In this document: positions 8,478-16,198 of the stretch, one piece after another | How the letters are laid out: each line of letters begins with the position of its first letter | Position numbering within the stretch: the first letter of the stretch is position 1 | From: Pigmentiphaga daeguensis | GTDB lineage: Bacteria; Pseudomonadota; Gammaproteobacteria; Burkholderiales; Burkholderiaceae_B | Direction of reading: 5' to 3' | DNA: 64,000 bases | Assembly: GCF_039523035.1 (NCBI RefSeq) | Contig: NZ_BAAAEN010000023.1 | Coordinates: 50,345 to 114,344 of the forward strand | Made by a program: the position numbers and the translations under genes | The notes under the pieces: model-generated | Database searches by the model: none | Seen by the model: the letters and a program-made list of their open reading frames with translations, nothing else | Told to the model about the DNA's origin: nothing

Positions 8478-9468
8478 GGGCCGCTCCCATGCCATCGCGC
8501 ACGGCCGGGTTCACCATGGCGCGCGGCTGTCGTCCCGCCAGGGCATCGAGCAGATTGGCCACCGCCAGTTCCATCATCGCGCGCCGCGTCTCCACCGTGG
8601 CGCTGCCCGCATGCGCCTGCAGCACCACATTGGGCATCGCGCACAGCGGACTGGCCGGGTCCAGCGGTTCGCGCTCCATCACGTCCAGTCCCGCGCCCGC
8701 GATGCGGCCTTCCTGCAGCGCGCGGATCAGCGCGGCCTCGTCCACCACCGGTCCACGCGACGTATTGACCAGATAGGCCGAATGCTTCATCGCCGCGAAT
8801 TCGCGCATGCCTACCGAGCCGCGCGTCTCGGCGGACAGGGGGACATGCACGCTCAGGAAATCGGCCTCGGCCAGCAGTTCATCGCGCGAACGGTAGGCCG
8901 CCAGCCCCAGTTCCTCGGATGGCGTGTCGCGGTTGCGATTGTGATAGACCACCCGCATGTCGAAGGCCTGCGCGCGCCGCGCCACCATGCGGCCGATGCG
9001 CCCCATGCCCAGCAGCCCCAACGTCTTGCCCGCCAGGTCAGCGGTCAGCGGCGCGGGTCCCTTCAGCCAATCGCCCCGGCGCACGTAGGCATCCCCCTGC
9101 ACCATATCCCGCGCCAGGCAGATCACGAACCCCATGGTGAGATCGGCCACCGCGCGATCGAGCACGCCTGGCGTATTGCAGACCAGCACGCCGCCGCGCG
9201 TGGCGCGTGGCACGTCGATGTTGTCGTAGCCCACGGCGAAGTTGGACACCACCGATACGGCCGGCAACGCGTCCAGCGCATCGGCGTCCATCGGGGTGCG
9301 TACCGTGCACAGCACACCGCGCGCCGTCTCGCGGTCGGCGGCGGACACGGCCTGGTCCAGGCGCTGGCCGATGGGGACGTCGACGATCCGGCAGGCCGCC
9401 TCGATGGCCGAACGCAGGTCGGGCGGCACGGGTGCGCTGACGATGACAGTAGGTAGGGATTGCGGCAT
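8470..9468 (-). CDS. D-2-hydroxyacid dehydrogenase (GhrB-like)
   Basis: A protein of 332 aa. The Rossmann motif LGLLGMGRIGRMVARRAQAF sits near residue 155. The catalytic Arg is in NTSRGPVVDEAAL, the Glu in GLDVMEREP and the His in VVLQAHAGSAT. These are the hallmarks of NAD(P)-dependent D-2-hydroxyacid dehydrogenases and glyoxylate/hydroxypyruvate reductases. Upstream of the ATG is GGAG at good spacing. It opens a three-gene operon with the dehydratase and cupin. A hydroxyacid could be oxidised or a keto acid made by the dehydratase could be reduced. The substrate is unknown. Confidence 0.92.
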   Translation of the reverse strand: MPQSLPTVIVSAPVPPDLRSAIEAACRIVDVPIGQRLDQAVSAADRETARGVLCTVRTPMDADALDALPAVSVVSNFAVGYDNIDVPRATRGGVLVCNTPGVLDRAVADLTMGFVICLARDMVQGDAYVRRGDWLKGPAPLTADLAGKTLGLLGMGRIGRMVARRAQAFDMRVVYHNRNRDTPSEELGLAAYRSRDELLAEADFLSVHVPLSAETRGSVGMREFAAMKHSAYLVNTSRGPVVDEAALIRALQEGRIAGAGLDVMEREPLDPASPLCAMPNVVLQAHAGSATVETRRAMMELAVANLLDALAGRQPRAMVNPAVRDGMGAAHA

Positions 9469-9580
9469 GGCACTTCTCCGGATCAGACGGACGAACGAAT
9501 GCCGTGCTCGCGCGCGCACGCGCGGACACGAGTGAAAATGGAACGGCAGGAATGGAACGAGCGGGCGTGGCCGGCCCGGG

Positions 9581-10324
9581 TCAACGCGCGGGCTTTTCCT
9601 GGATGGCGCTGCGCAGGCGCGTTTCGGTGTTCTCGACGTGGACCCGCGCGCATTGCCGCGCCGCTTCCGGATCGCCCTTCTCGATGGCGGCCAGCAACCG
9701 GGCATGCTCTTTCTGCGCCAGGGCGCCGCGCCCCGATACCTTGGCCGACCGGCTGCGCGAGACCTCCAGGTTCTTGCGCAGCAGGACCGCCAGGAAGTCG
9801 AAGAACATGATGTAGTTGCGATTGCGGGTCGCACGCGCCACCGCCCGGTGAAAACGCAGGTCCGCGTCCACCCCGCGCGCGATCTCGCCGCTGTCGATGG
9901 CCTTGCCCATCTCCGACAGCGCGGCACGCATCTCGGCCAGGTCCTCGGACGTGCGGCGCTCGGCGGCCAGCGCCGCCGCTTCGATCTCGAACCCCCGGCG
10001 CAACTCGACGATGCCCAGGGTCTGCTCGACGTCCTCCTCGCTGGCCGCATGCATGCGCAGCACCGACAGGGGCGTATTCGCGATCACCGCCAGGCCACGG
10101 CCTTGCTTGCTGCTGACGATGCCTTCGGCCTTCAGGCGCGAGACGGCCTCTCGCAGCACGGTGCGGGATACGCCCAGCCGGTCGGCGATCACCTGCTCGG
10201 GCGGCAGGACTTCGCCAAGCTGGTAACGCCCGCCGGTGATCTCGTCCATCAGCATCCGTGTGATGCGCTCGGTCAGGTTGGGTTCGGCGCGCGCGGGCTC
10301 TGGCGTGTCTTTGAGCAGGGCCAT
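9581..10324 (-). CDS. GntR-family regulator, FCD (FadR-like) subfamily
   Basis: A protein of 247 aa. The N-terminal wHTH holds LPPEQVIADRLGVSRTVLREAVSRLKAEGIV. The C-terminal all-helical FCD domain has the metal-site histidines in RFHRAVARA, KEHARLLAAI and RVHVENTE. FCD regulators usually repress catabolic operons and are released by a carboxylate ligand. It sits between the dehydrogenase and nitroreductase genes, making it the prime candidate regulator of the surrounding catabolic genes. Its AAGGAG site six bases before the ATG is partly inside a possible hairpin (10325-10361). Confidence 0.93.
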   Translation of the reverse strand: MALLKDTPEPARAEPNLTERITRMLMDEITGGRYQLGEVLPPEQVIADRLGVSRTVLREAVSRLKAEGIVSSKQGRGLAVIANTPLSVLRMHAASEEDVEQTLGIVELRRGFEIEAAALAAERRTSEDLAEMRAALSEMGKAIDSGEIARGVDADLRFHRAVARATRNRNYIMFFDFLAVLLRKNLEVSRSRSAKVSGRGALAQKEHARLLAAIEKGDPEAARQCARVHVENTETRLRSAIQEKPAR

Positions 10325-10361
10325 GGGAGTCTCCTTTGTACGATAATAGCATTAGACTCCC
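10325..10361 (-). promoter_or_regulatory. Possible hairpin over gntR ribosome-binding site
   Basis: On the minus strand GGGAGTCT (overlapping the nitroreductase stop codon) can pair with AGACTCCC immediately before the gntR ATG, enclosing 21 bases. The second arm takes in the last bases of the AAGGAG site. Ribosomes finishing the nitroreductase gene would open it, so translational coupling is a plausible role. Confidence 0.35.
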
Positions 10362-11119
10362 TCCTCCCATTCGAAGCAGAACCCCTGGCGGCGCAATGCC
10401 GGGCCAACGCCGCCATAGGCATCGGCGGCGTAGCGGCTGGATACCGCATCCGACCAGCTCTGCGCGCCTTCGCGCCCCAGGCCGCGCGAATAGGCGTCCA
10501 TGTCCGCGTCCAAGGCATCGATGGCCCCCGCCACCCGGTCGCGGTCATAGGCTTCCGCATGCCAGCTCGCTTCCAGCGCCATGCGGGGCTTGCGGACCTC
10601 GGACGCCGTGTTCAGGTATCCCAGGCACACCCCGGCCAGCGGCGCGACCAGGCGCGGCAGACGCAGCAGTTCGATGACTTCGAGCATGCCGCGGCGCACG
10701 CCGCCGATCGGGCAGACCCCCAGCCCGGCGGCGCGCGCGGCCGCCATCATCGTGCCCATCAGGATGCCCGTGTCCAGCGCGCCGATCAGCACGCTGTTGA
10801 CGTTGTCCAGGACGGCCTGGCGGCGGCCATGGCGGCCGGCCGCCAGCTCGGTCTTGTAGAAATCCATCAGCAGCACGACGAACACCGGCGCGCGCGCTAT
10901 CCAGGCCTGGTTGCCGCTGCAGCGCGCCAGCGCTGCCTTGGTCCGCGGGTCCCGCACCGCGACCCAGGACACGTTCTGCGCATTGTTCCAGGTGGGTGCC
11001 CGGCGGGTGGCCTCGAACACGGCGGCCAACGTGTCGTCGCCCACCGGGCGGTCGGAAAAATCGCGCTCGCTCCGGTGCGCGCAAAGATGTTCCAGCACGG
11101 GATTCACGGTGTTCTCCAT
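10352..11119 (-). CDS. Nitroreductase-family FMN-dependent oxidoreductase
   Basis: A protein of 255 aa. It begins with the FMN-binding arm of nitroreductases (RSERDFSDRPVGDDTLAAVFEATRRAPTWNNAQN). The middle segment MMAAARAAGLGVCPIGGVR and a late GVCLGYLN are typical of the NfsA/NfsB-like superfamily. The role would be NAD(P)H-dependent reduction of a nitro, quinone or flavin substrate. The start at 11119 is taken because upstream in-frame codons lie inside the divergent RidA gene. It overlaps the shared palindromic promoter and is followed 27 bases later by gntR. Confidence 0.85.
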   Translation of the reverse strand: MENTVNPVLEHLCAHRSERDFSDRPVGDDTLAAVFEATRRAPTWNNAQNVSWVAVRDPRTKAALARCSGNQAWIARAPVFVVLLMDFYKTELAAGRHGRRQAVLDNVNSVLIGALDTGILMGTMMAAARAAGLGVCPIGGVRRGMLEVIELLRLPRLVAPLAGVCLGYLNTASEVRKPRMALEASWHAEAYDRDRVAGAIDALDADMDAYSRGLGREGAQSWSDAVSSRYAADAYGGVGPALRRQGFCFEWEEGV

Positions 11120-11121
11120 GG

Positions 11122-11144
11122 ATATGATTATAGTATAATCATAT
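11122..11144. promoter_or_regulatory. Perfect 23-bp palindrome with TATAAT on both strands
   Basis: Arm ATATGATTATA (11122-11132), a central G, and the exact complementary arm (11134-11144). TATAAT reads on the plus strand at 11134-11139 and on the minus strand at 11132-11127, so the dyad holds two divergent -10 hexamers. It lies between the divergent nitroreductase and RidA genes. -35 elements are poor on both sides. The shape suits an operator bound by a dimeric repressor or activator, such as the nearby GntR/FCD protein. Confidence 0.6.
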
Positions 11145-11186
11145 TTAATCTCGCCACCGATGTTTTTCTTCAGGAGCCGTTCCGCC

Positions 11187-11621
11187 ATGCCGCATGCCGA
11201 TTTCATCCACATTCCCGTGCCCCAGGGCAAGTCCCCCATCAGCCGCGCGGTTGGCGTTCCGCCCGGCGCCATCACCTACTACCTCAGCGGGCAGATGCCC
11301 ACCGTGGTGGATCCCGCCGCTCCCGCCGACAGCCGCCAGGCCTATGGCGATACGCGCACGCAGACGCGCACCACGCTCGAACGGCTCGACGGCATCCTGC
11401 GCGACCTGGGCATGTCCATGCGCAACGTGGTCCACGTCCGCGCCTGCCTGGTCGCCGATCCCGACAAGGGCAACCGGATGGACTTCGAGGGTTTCAACGC
11501 CGGCTATGCCGACTTCTTCGCCAGCCAGCCGGACGGGCATCCGGCGCGCATGGTGTACCAGGTGGCTGGACTGGTGAATCCCGGATGGCTGCTGGAAATC
11601 GAGGCCATGGTCGCCCGCTGA
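11187..11621 (+). CDS. RidA/YjgF-family protein
   Basis: A protein of 144 aa. The RidA pattern is clear: an early ITYYLSGQMP strand, a central QTRTTLERLDGILRDLGMSMRNVVHVRACL segment and a late HPARMVYQVAGLVNPGWLLEIEAMVAR with the arginine that anchors substrate carboxylate. RidA proteins hydrolyse reactive enamine/imine intermediates released by PLP enzymes. Some YjgF relatives act inside catabolic pathways. A PLP aminotransferase is encoded in the facing operon, which fits. The start follows CAGGAGCC. The frame upstream of this ATG is open but has no initiation signal. Confidence 0.9.
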   Translation: MPHADFIHIPVPQGKSPISRAVGVPPGAITYYLSGQMPTVVDPAAPADSRQAYGDTRTQTRTTLERLDGILRDLGMSMRNVVHVRACLVADPDKGNRMDFEGFNAGYADFFASQPDGHPARMVYQVAGLVNPGWLLEIEAMVAR

Positions 11622-11626
11622 GCGCG

Positions 11627-11648
11627 TGGCCGGCCGGTAGGCCGGCCA
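11627..11648. terminator. GC hairpin between convergent RidA and ALDH genes
   Basis: TGGCCGGCC (11627-11635), loop GGTA, then GGCCGGCCA (11640-11648). It lies just after the RidA stop and 12 bases from the end of the facing gene. No T-tract follows on either strand, so it is at best a weak or factor-dependent bidirectional stop. Confidence 0.4.
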
Positions 11649-11659
11649 TCGCGGGCCGC

Positions 11660-13090
11660 TCAGGCCAGGGTGTAGGCCGTCTTCACGGTGGTGTAGAACT
11701 CGGCCGCATAGGTCCCCTGCTCGCGCGGTCCATAGCTCGATCCCTTGCGGCCGCCGAACGGCGCATGCGGATCCACCCCGGCCGTCGGGCAGTTCACCAT
11801 CACCATGCCGGCCTGGGCATGCCGCTTGAAGTGCGTGGCATGCTTGAGCGAGGTCGTGCAGATCCCTGCCGACAGGCCGAACTCGGTATCGTTGGCCAGG
11901 GCCAGCGCCTCGTCATAGTCCGCCACGGGAATCACCGCCGCGACCGGTCCGAAGATTTCCTCGCGGCAGATGCGCATGTCGTTGGAACAATCGGTGAACA
12001 GCGCCGGCTCCAGGTAGTAGCCCTCCCTGGCGCGCGCCACCCGCCGGCCGCCCTGGGCCAGCGTGGCGCCTTCGTCGCGGCCGATGCGCAGGTATTCCTC
12101 GTCCTGCTGCAACTGGCGCGCATCCACCACCGGCCCGATGTCGGTGCCGGGCGCCAGCGCGTCGTCCACGCGCAGCGCGGCCATGCGTTCCTTCATCGCC
12201 CGCACGAAGCGCTCGTGGATGCCGCGCTGGACGATCAGCCGGCTTGACGCGGTGCAGCGCTGTCCGGTCGAGAAAAAAGACCCCTGGACGGCGCACTCGA
12301 CGGCCTGGCCCAGATCGGCATCGTCCAGCACGACCAGCGGATTCTTGCCGCCCATTTCCATCTGCACCTTGGCCAGCCGCCGCGTGGCGGCCTGCGCCAC
12401 CTGCCTGCCGGTCGCCACCGACCCGGTGAAGCTCAGCGCGTCGATGCGCGCGTCGTCCAGCATGGCCTGTCCGACCACGGCGCCGCGTCCCATGACGAGA
12501 TTGAAGACCCCCTCGGGCAGGCCGGCGCGGCTGATGATCTCCGCCAGCGCCCACGCGCTGCCGGGCACCAGGTCAGCCGGCTTGAAGACCACCGTGTTGC
12601 CGTACGCCAGTGCCGGGGCGATCTTCCAGGCGGGGATGGCCAGCGGAAAATTCCATGGCGTGATCAGCCCCACGACGCCCACGGGTTCGCGCGTGACCTC
12701 CACGTCCACGCCGGTCCTGGCCTGGGGCAGCCGGTCGCCCCGCACCCGCAGCGCCTCGCCGGCGAAGAAGCGGAAGATGGCGGCCGCGCGCACCGTCTCG
12801 CCCACGGCCTCGGGCAGGGTCTTGCCCTCCTCGCGGGCCAGCAGCCGCCCCAGTTCGTCCTTGCGCCGCAGGAGCTCGACGCCGATCGCATCCAGGCATT
12901 CGGCGCGCTGCGTGGCGCTGGCCAGGCCCCATCGGTGGGCCGCGTCGCGCGCCGCGGTGATCGCCAGGTCCACCTGCGCCGGGGTGGCGTGCGCGTATTC
13001 GCCGACCAGGTCGGCCACGTCGGAAGGATTGATGTCGCGCGTGGCGCCGTCGCCTTCCAGCCATTGTCCCGCTATGTAGTTCGCATGCAT
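11660..13090 (-). CDS. NAD(P)-dependent aldehyde dehydrogenase
   Basis: A protein of 476 aa, the normal ALDH length. Coenzyme-binding and catalytic motifs are intact: VGLITPWNFPLAIP, FTGSVATGRQVA, the general-base Glu in EMGGKNPLVV and the nucleophile Cys in STGQRCTASSR. It most resembles the succinate-semialdehyde / alpha-ketoglutarate-semialdehyde dehydrogenase group. It is the last gene of the seven-gene operon, 29 bases after the ThDP enzyme. The natural assumption is that it oxidises the aldehyde made by the decarboxylase or the aminotransferase. The substrate is inferred only. Confidence 0.93.
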   Translation of the reverse strand: MHANYIAGQWLEGDGATRDINPSDVADLVGEYAHATPAQVDLAITAARDAAHRWGLASATQRAECLDAIGVELLRRKDELGRLLAREEGKTLPEAVGETVRAAAIFRFFAGEALRVRGDRLPQARTGVDVEVTREPVGVVGLITPWNFPLAIPAWKIAPALAYGNTVVFKPADLVPGSAWALAEIISRAGLPEGVFNLVMGRGAVVGQAMLDDARIDALSFTGSVATGRQVAQAATRRLAKVQMEMGGKNPLVVLDDADLGQAVECAVQGSFFSTGQRCTASSRLIVQRGIHERFVRAMKERMAALRVDDALAPGTDIGPVVDARQLQQDEEYLRIGRDEGATLAQGGRRVARAREGYYLEPALFTDCSNDMRICREEIFGPVAAVIPVADYDEALALANDTEFGLSAGICTTSLKHATHFKRHAQAGMVMVNCPTAGVDPHAPFGGRKGSSYGPREQGTYAAEFYTTVKTAYTLA

Positions 13091-13119
13091 GTCTTCGATT
13101 CTTCCGTGGCTGGCGCCGC

Positions 13120-14685
13120 TCAGGGCAGCATGACCTCGATCAGTCGCGGTCCGCGTTCGGCCATGGCGCGCCGGAACGAGCGCCGCAATTCGCTTACCGT
13201 CGTGGCGCGTTCGGCATGGACGCCGAAACCCGCGGCCATGCCCAGCCAGTCCAGGTCGGGGCGCGAGAGCTGCAGCAGGTCCCTCACCGGCGGCGAAGCG
13301 AGTTCATAGCCGTTGCGGCGCATCTCGTCGATCAGGATGTTGTAGCGGCGGTTGGACGCGATGAGGATGGTCACGTCGGCGTTCTCGCGCGCCATCGACC
13401 ACAGGGCCTGTACCGTGTAAAGCGCGCTGCCGTCCGATTGCAGGCCCACGACCTTGCGGTCCGGCGCGGCGATGGCGGCGCCGAACGCGGCCGGTATGCC
13501 CTGGCCGATCGCGCCGCCGGTCAGCACGATGCTGGCATGGCGCGCGGTCCGCGCGGCAATGGCGTTGAAGGGGAAGGCCAGGGTCTTGCCCTCGGCCGAG
13601 ATGATGGCCTGTTCCGGCAGCCAGGCGGCCACCACCCGCGCGGCGCTTTCGGGCGTCAGGTCCTCGCCCAGGTCCTGGTCGCTCACGCGCTCGGCCGGCG
13701 CCAGGCCGCGCCGGGCCAGCTTCAGGTCGTCGGCCAGGGCCGCCAGCGTGGCGGAGCCGCCCCGCCCTTCCTGGCACAGCTCGACCATGCGCGCCGGATC
13801 GCCCAGGTAGCTGGGATAGCCCTCCACGCCGAAGAAGGCCACCGGCCGCCTGGCGCCGACCAGCGCCACGAGCTCGAAGCCCAGCAGATAGGCGTGGGCC
13901 TGCTCGGCAGCGGGATTGAAGCGGCGGATGGCCGGCAGGCCGCCGCCGTGTTCGCTGCGCGCGGGAAAAGTCTCGCCCACGACCTCGACGTTGGCCAGGC
14001 CCTGGAACCGCAATGCTTCCATCAGCGCCGGCTCGTGCAGGGCGTCGCCGCCCAGCAGCAACAGGGTCTTCCTGCCCGCGGCGACATGTGCCGCCACCTG
14101 TTCGACCAGGCTGGCTTCCAGCACCGCCGGAGAGTCCGGCACGCGGGCGGCGAACACGGGCTCGTCCATCGCCGCCGCCTGCAGGTCCATGGGCAGGATC
14201 AGGGTATGGATGCCTCCTTGCGGCGCCATCGCATTGGCCAGGGACTGGCGTACCGACATCACCAGCGACGCGGGCGAATCGGCCCGGTAGACGCCGGCCG
14301 ATACCGGCCGCGCCAGCGACTCGATATCGCTGGCCAGCGGCGGATCGGCCTCGACGTGCCAAGACATGTGCTCGCCGATCACGTTGTAGACCGACGAGCC
14401 GGCTCGCCGGGCGTTGTGCAGGTTGGCGATGGCGTTGGCGAACCCGGGTCCCAGGTGGGTCAGCGTCATCGCCGGCGTGCCGCGCATGCGGTAATAGCCG
14501 TCGGCGGCGCCGGAACATACGCCTTCGAAGGCGCACAGGATGGGCCGCACCTGCGGCACGGCATCCATCGCGCCGACGAAGGGCAGTTCGGTCGTGCCGG
14601 GATTGGCGAAACAGACCTCGATGCCGGAGGCGGCGGCGCTGCGCAGCAGCCATTCGGCACCGGTCTGCCGGGTGGGAACGTTCAT
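13120..14685 (-). CDS. ThDP-dependent enzyme (benzoylformate decarboxylase / acetolactate synthase-like)
   Basis: A protein of 521 aa. The N-terminal PYR domain has FANPGTTELPFVGAMD and the cofactor-activating Glu in CAFEGVCSGAADGYYRM. The C-terminal PP domain has the metal/ThDP motif SDGSALYTVQALW with a following Asn in ASNRRYNIL; the usual first Gly of GDG is Ser. Overall length and the NPGTTE start are closer to benzoylformate decarboxylase than to catalytic acetolactate synthase. No small regulatory subunit is nearby. Its ATG overlaps the aminotransferase stop (ATGA), implying coupling. Decarboxylation of a 2-keto acid to an aldehyde for the downstream ALDH is the simplest reading. Confidence 0.87.
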   Translation of the reverse strand: MNVPTRQTGAEWLLRSAAASGIEVCFANPGTTELPFVGAMDAVPQVRPILCAFEGVCSGAADGYYRMRGTPAMTLTHLGPGFANAIANLHNARRAGSSVYNVIGEHMSWHVEADPPLASDIESLARPVSAGVYRADSPASLVMSVRQSLANAMAPQGGIHTLILPMDLQAAAMDEPVFAARVPDSPAVLEASLVEQVAAHVAAGRKTLLLLGGDALHEPALMEALRFQGLANVEVVGETFPARSEHGGGLPAIRRFNPAAEQAHAYLLGFELVALVGARRPVAFFGVEGYPSYLGDPARMVELCQEGRGGSATLAALADDLKLARRGLAPAERVSDQDLGEDLTPESAARVVAAWLPEQAIISAEGKTLAFPFNAIAARTARHASIVLTGGAIGQGIPAAFGAAIAAPDRKVVGLQSDGSALYTVQALWSMARENADVTILIASNRRYNILIDEMRRNGYELASPPVRDLLQLSRPDLDWLGMAAGFGVHAERATTVSELRRSFRRAMAERGPRLIEVMLP

Positions 14686-15965
14686 GCCACCAGCTCCTGC
14701 CGGGTCGCCTCGACCAGCGCGGCGTCGATGATGTCCATGCCCCGTTCGAACAGGGGCATGGGCGTGTTGAGCGGGAACAGGAAACGGATCACGTTGCCGT
14801 AGCTGCCGCATACCAGCAGGATCAACCCGCGCGCCAGCGCGTGCTCGCGCACGGCCTGGGCCAGCGCGGCCGAGGGCCGCCCCTGTTCGTCCAGCAGTTC
14901 CATGGCCAGCATGGGACCGAGGCCGCGTACCTGGCCGATGCAGCCATGCCGGGCCCGCGCCGCCTCCAGGCGCCCACGCATCACGCGGGCCAGCTCGTTG
15001 CCGGACTCGAGCAGGTTTTCCTGCTCGAACACATCCAGGACGGCATGCGCGGCGGCGATCGCCAGCGGCGCGCCCGCGTAGGTGCTGCCCAGGCCGCCGG
15101 GCGCCACGGCATCCATGACCTCGGCACGCCCGACCACGGCCGACAGCGGCATGCCGCCGGCCAGGCTCTTGGCCACCGTCGTCAGGTCCGCCGCCACGCC
15201 GAAGTGTTCCATCGCGAACATCTTCCCGGTACGCCCCATGCCGCACTGGATCTCGTCGGCGATAAGCAGCATGCCGTGCCGGTCGCACAGCGCGCGCAGT
15301 CCGCGCATCAACGCCTGGGGCGCCGGATGGAAGCCGCCCTCCCCCTGCACGGGCTCGATCACGATGGCGGCCACGCGGGCGGCTTCGACGTCGTAGCGCA
15401 GCAGGTCCTCGAGCGCGGCCAGGGACCGGGCCACCGCCTCGGACGTGTCGGCGGACGGAAACGGCACGCGATAGACGTCTCCCGGGAATGGACCGAAACC
15501 CGTCTTGTAGGGCGCGACCTTCCCGGTCAGCGCCAGCCCCATCATCGTGCGTCCATGGAAGGCGCCGGTGAAGCCGATGACGGCGGTCCTGCCCGTGGCC
15601 GCGCGCGCGATCTTGACCGCGTTCTCCACGGCTTCCGCCCCGGTGGTGAAGAACACCGTCTTCTTGTCGAAATCGCCCGGCACCAGCGCGTTCAGGCGCT
15701 CGGCCAGCCTCACGTAGGATGCGTAGGGCACGACCTGATAGCAGGTGTGCGTGAAACGCCGCGCCTGCTCGACGATGGCGGCCTCCACCCGGGGATGCCT
15801 GTGGCCGACGTTCAGCACGCCGATGCCGCCGGCGAAGTCGATGTAGCGGCGCCCCGTCTCGTCGGTCAGTTCGCTGCCCGCCGCCTGCGCGGCGTAGATT
15901 TCCGTCACCAGGCCCACGCCTCGCGGGCAGGCCGCATTCTTCCTGTCGGTCCAGCTCGCGGTCAC
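14682..15965 (-). CDS. Class III PLP-dependent aminotransferase (GabT-like)
   Basis: A protein of 427 aa starting at a GTG, with GGGAGAAGG just upstream and a four-base GTGA overlap with the 77-aa gene. PLP signatures: FFTTGAEAVENAVKIAR, GFTGAFHGRTMMGLALTGK, IADEIQCGMGRTGKMFAMEH and the Schiff-base Lys in TTVAKSLAGGMPLSAVVG. It is a member of the 4-aminobutyrate/omega-amino-acid aminotransferase group, moving an amino group from an omega-amine to a keto acid to give a semialdehyde. The adjacent ALDH gene and the nearby RidA gene fit an amine-degradation step. Confidence 0.93.
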   Translation of the reverse strand: MTASWTDRKNAACPRGVGLVTEIYAAQAAGSELTDETGRRYIDFAGGIGVLNVGHRHPRVEAAIVEQARRFTHTCYQVVPYASYVRLAERLNALVPGDFDKKTVFFTTGAEAVENAVKIARAATGRTAVIGFTGAFHGRTMMGLALTGKVAPYKTGFGPFPGDVYRVPFPSADTSEAVARSLAALEDLLRYDVEAARVAAIVIEPVQGEGGFHPAPQALMRGLRALCDRHGMLLIADEIQCGMGRTGKMFAMEHFGVAADLTTVAKSLAGGMPLSAVVGRAEVMDAVAPGGLGSTYAGAPLAIAAAHAVLDVFEQENLLESGNELARVMRGRLEAARARHGCIGQVRGLGPMLAMELLDEQGRPSAALAQAVREHALARGLILLVCGSYGNVIRFLFPLNTPMPLFERGMDIIDAALVEATRQELVA

Positions 15966-16195
15966 GACCCTTCTCCCTGTTGGTTGGCGTCGGCCAGGCC
16001 GACGATGTCCTGCGCGAACACGGTCTGTTCGGCATCGCCGACCAGTTCCGGCTCGGACGGATGCTCCACGTAGCGGCAGATCAGCCAGACGCCGTCCTGC
16101 GGGTTCTCGACCAGCTCCACGACCGCCCCTTCGTTGGTACGCAGCCGGGCTCCCGGCTTGATGTGGATCAGATTCAGCGCATTGTGTCCGCTCAT
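15962..16195 (-). CDS. Small conserved-looking protein of unknown function, 77 aa
   Basis: The protein is short, soluble and fairly acidic. Its N-terminal part suggests a small beta-barrel or SH3-like fold (HIKPGARLRTNEGAVVELVENPQDGVWLICRYVEHP); the tail is acidic. It has no Cys pair and no membrane segment. I do not recognise a named family. It is a real gene by context: the start is 3 bases after the Bug gene stop with a GAAGGGTGAAGC site, and the end overlaps the aminotransferase GTG by four bases. Its position between a Rieske oxygenase/receptor set and an aminotransferase makes an accessory role (electron transfer partner, chaperone or substrate carrier) possible but unproven. Confidence 0.75.
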   Translation of the reverse strand: MSGHNALNLIHIKPGARLRTNEGAVVELVENPQDGVWLICRYVEHPSEPELVGDAEQTVFAQDIVGLADANQQGEGS

Positions 16196-16198
16196 GCT

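Noticed and set aside
11627..11648. Strong bidirectional terminator between RidA and ALDH
   Set aside because: The stem is good but no T-run follows on either strand, so it is listed only as a weak terminator.
13120..16035. Apparent 971-codon frame joining the ThDP enzyme to antisense-like sequence
   Set aside because: Only the part from 14685 downward matches the family; upstream is an out-of-frame reading of the aminotransferase.
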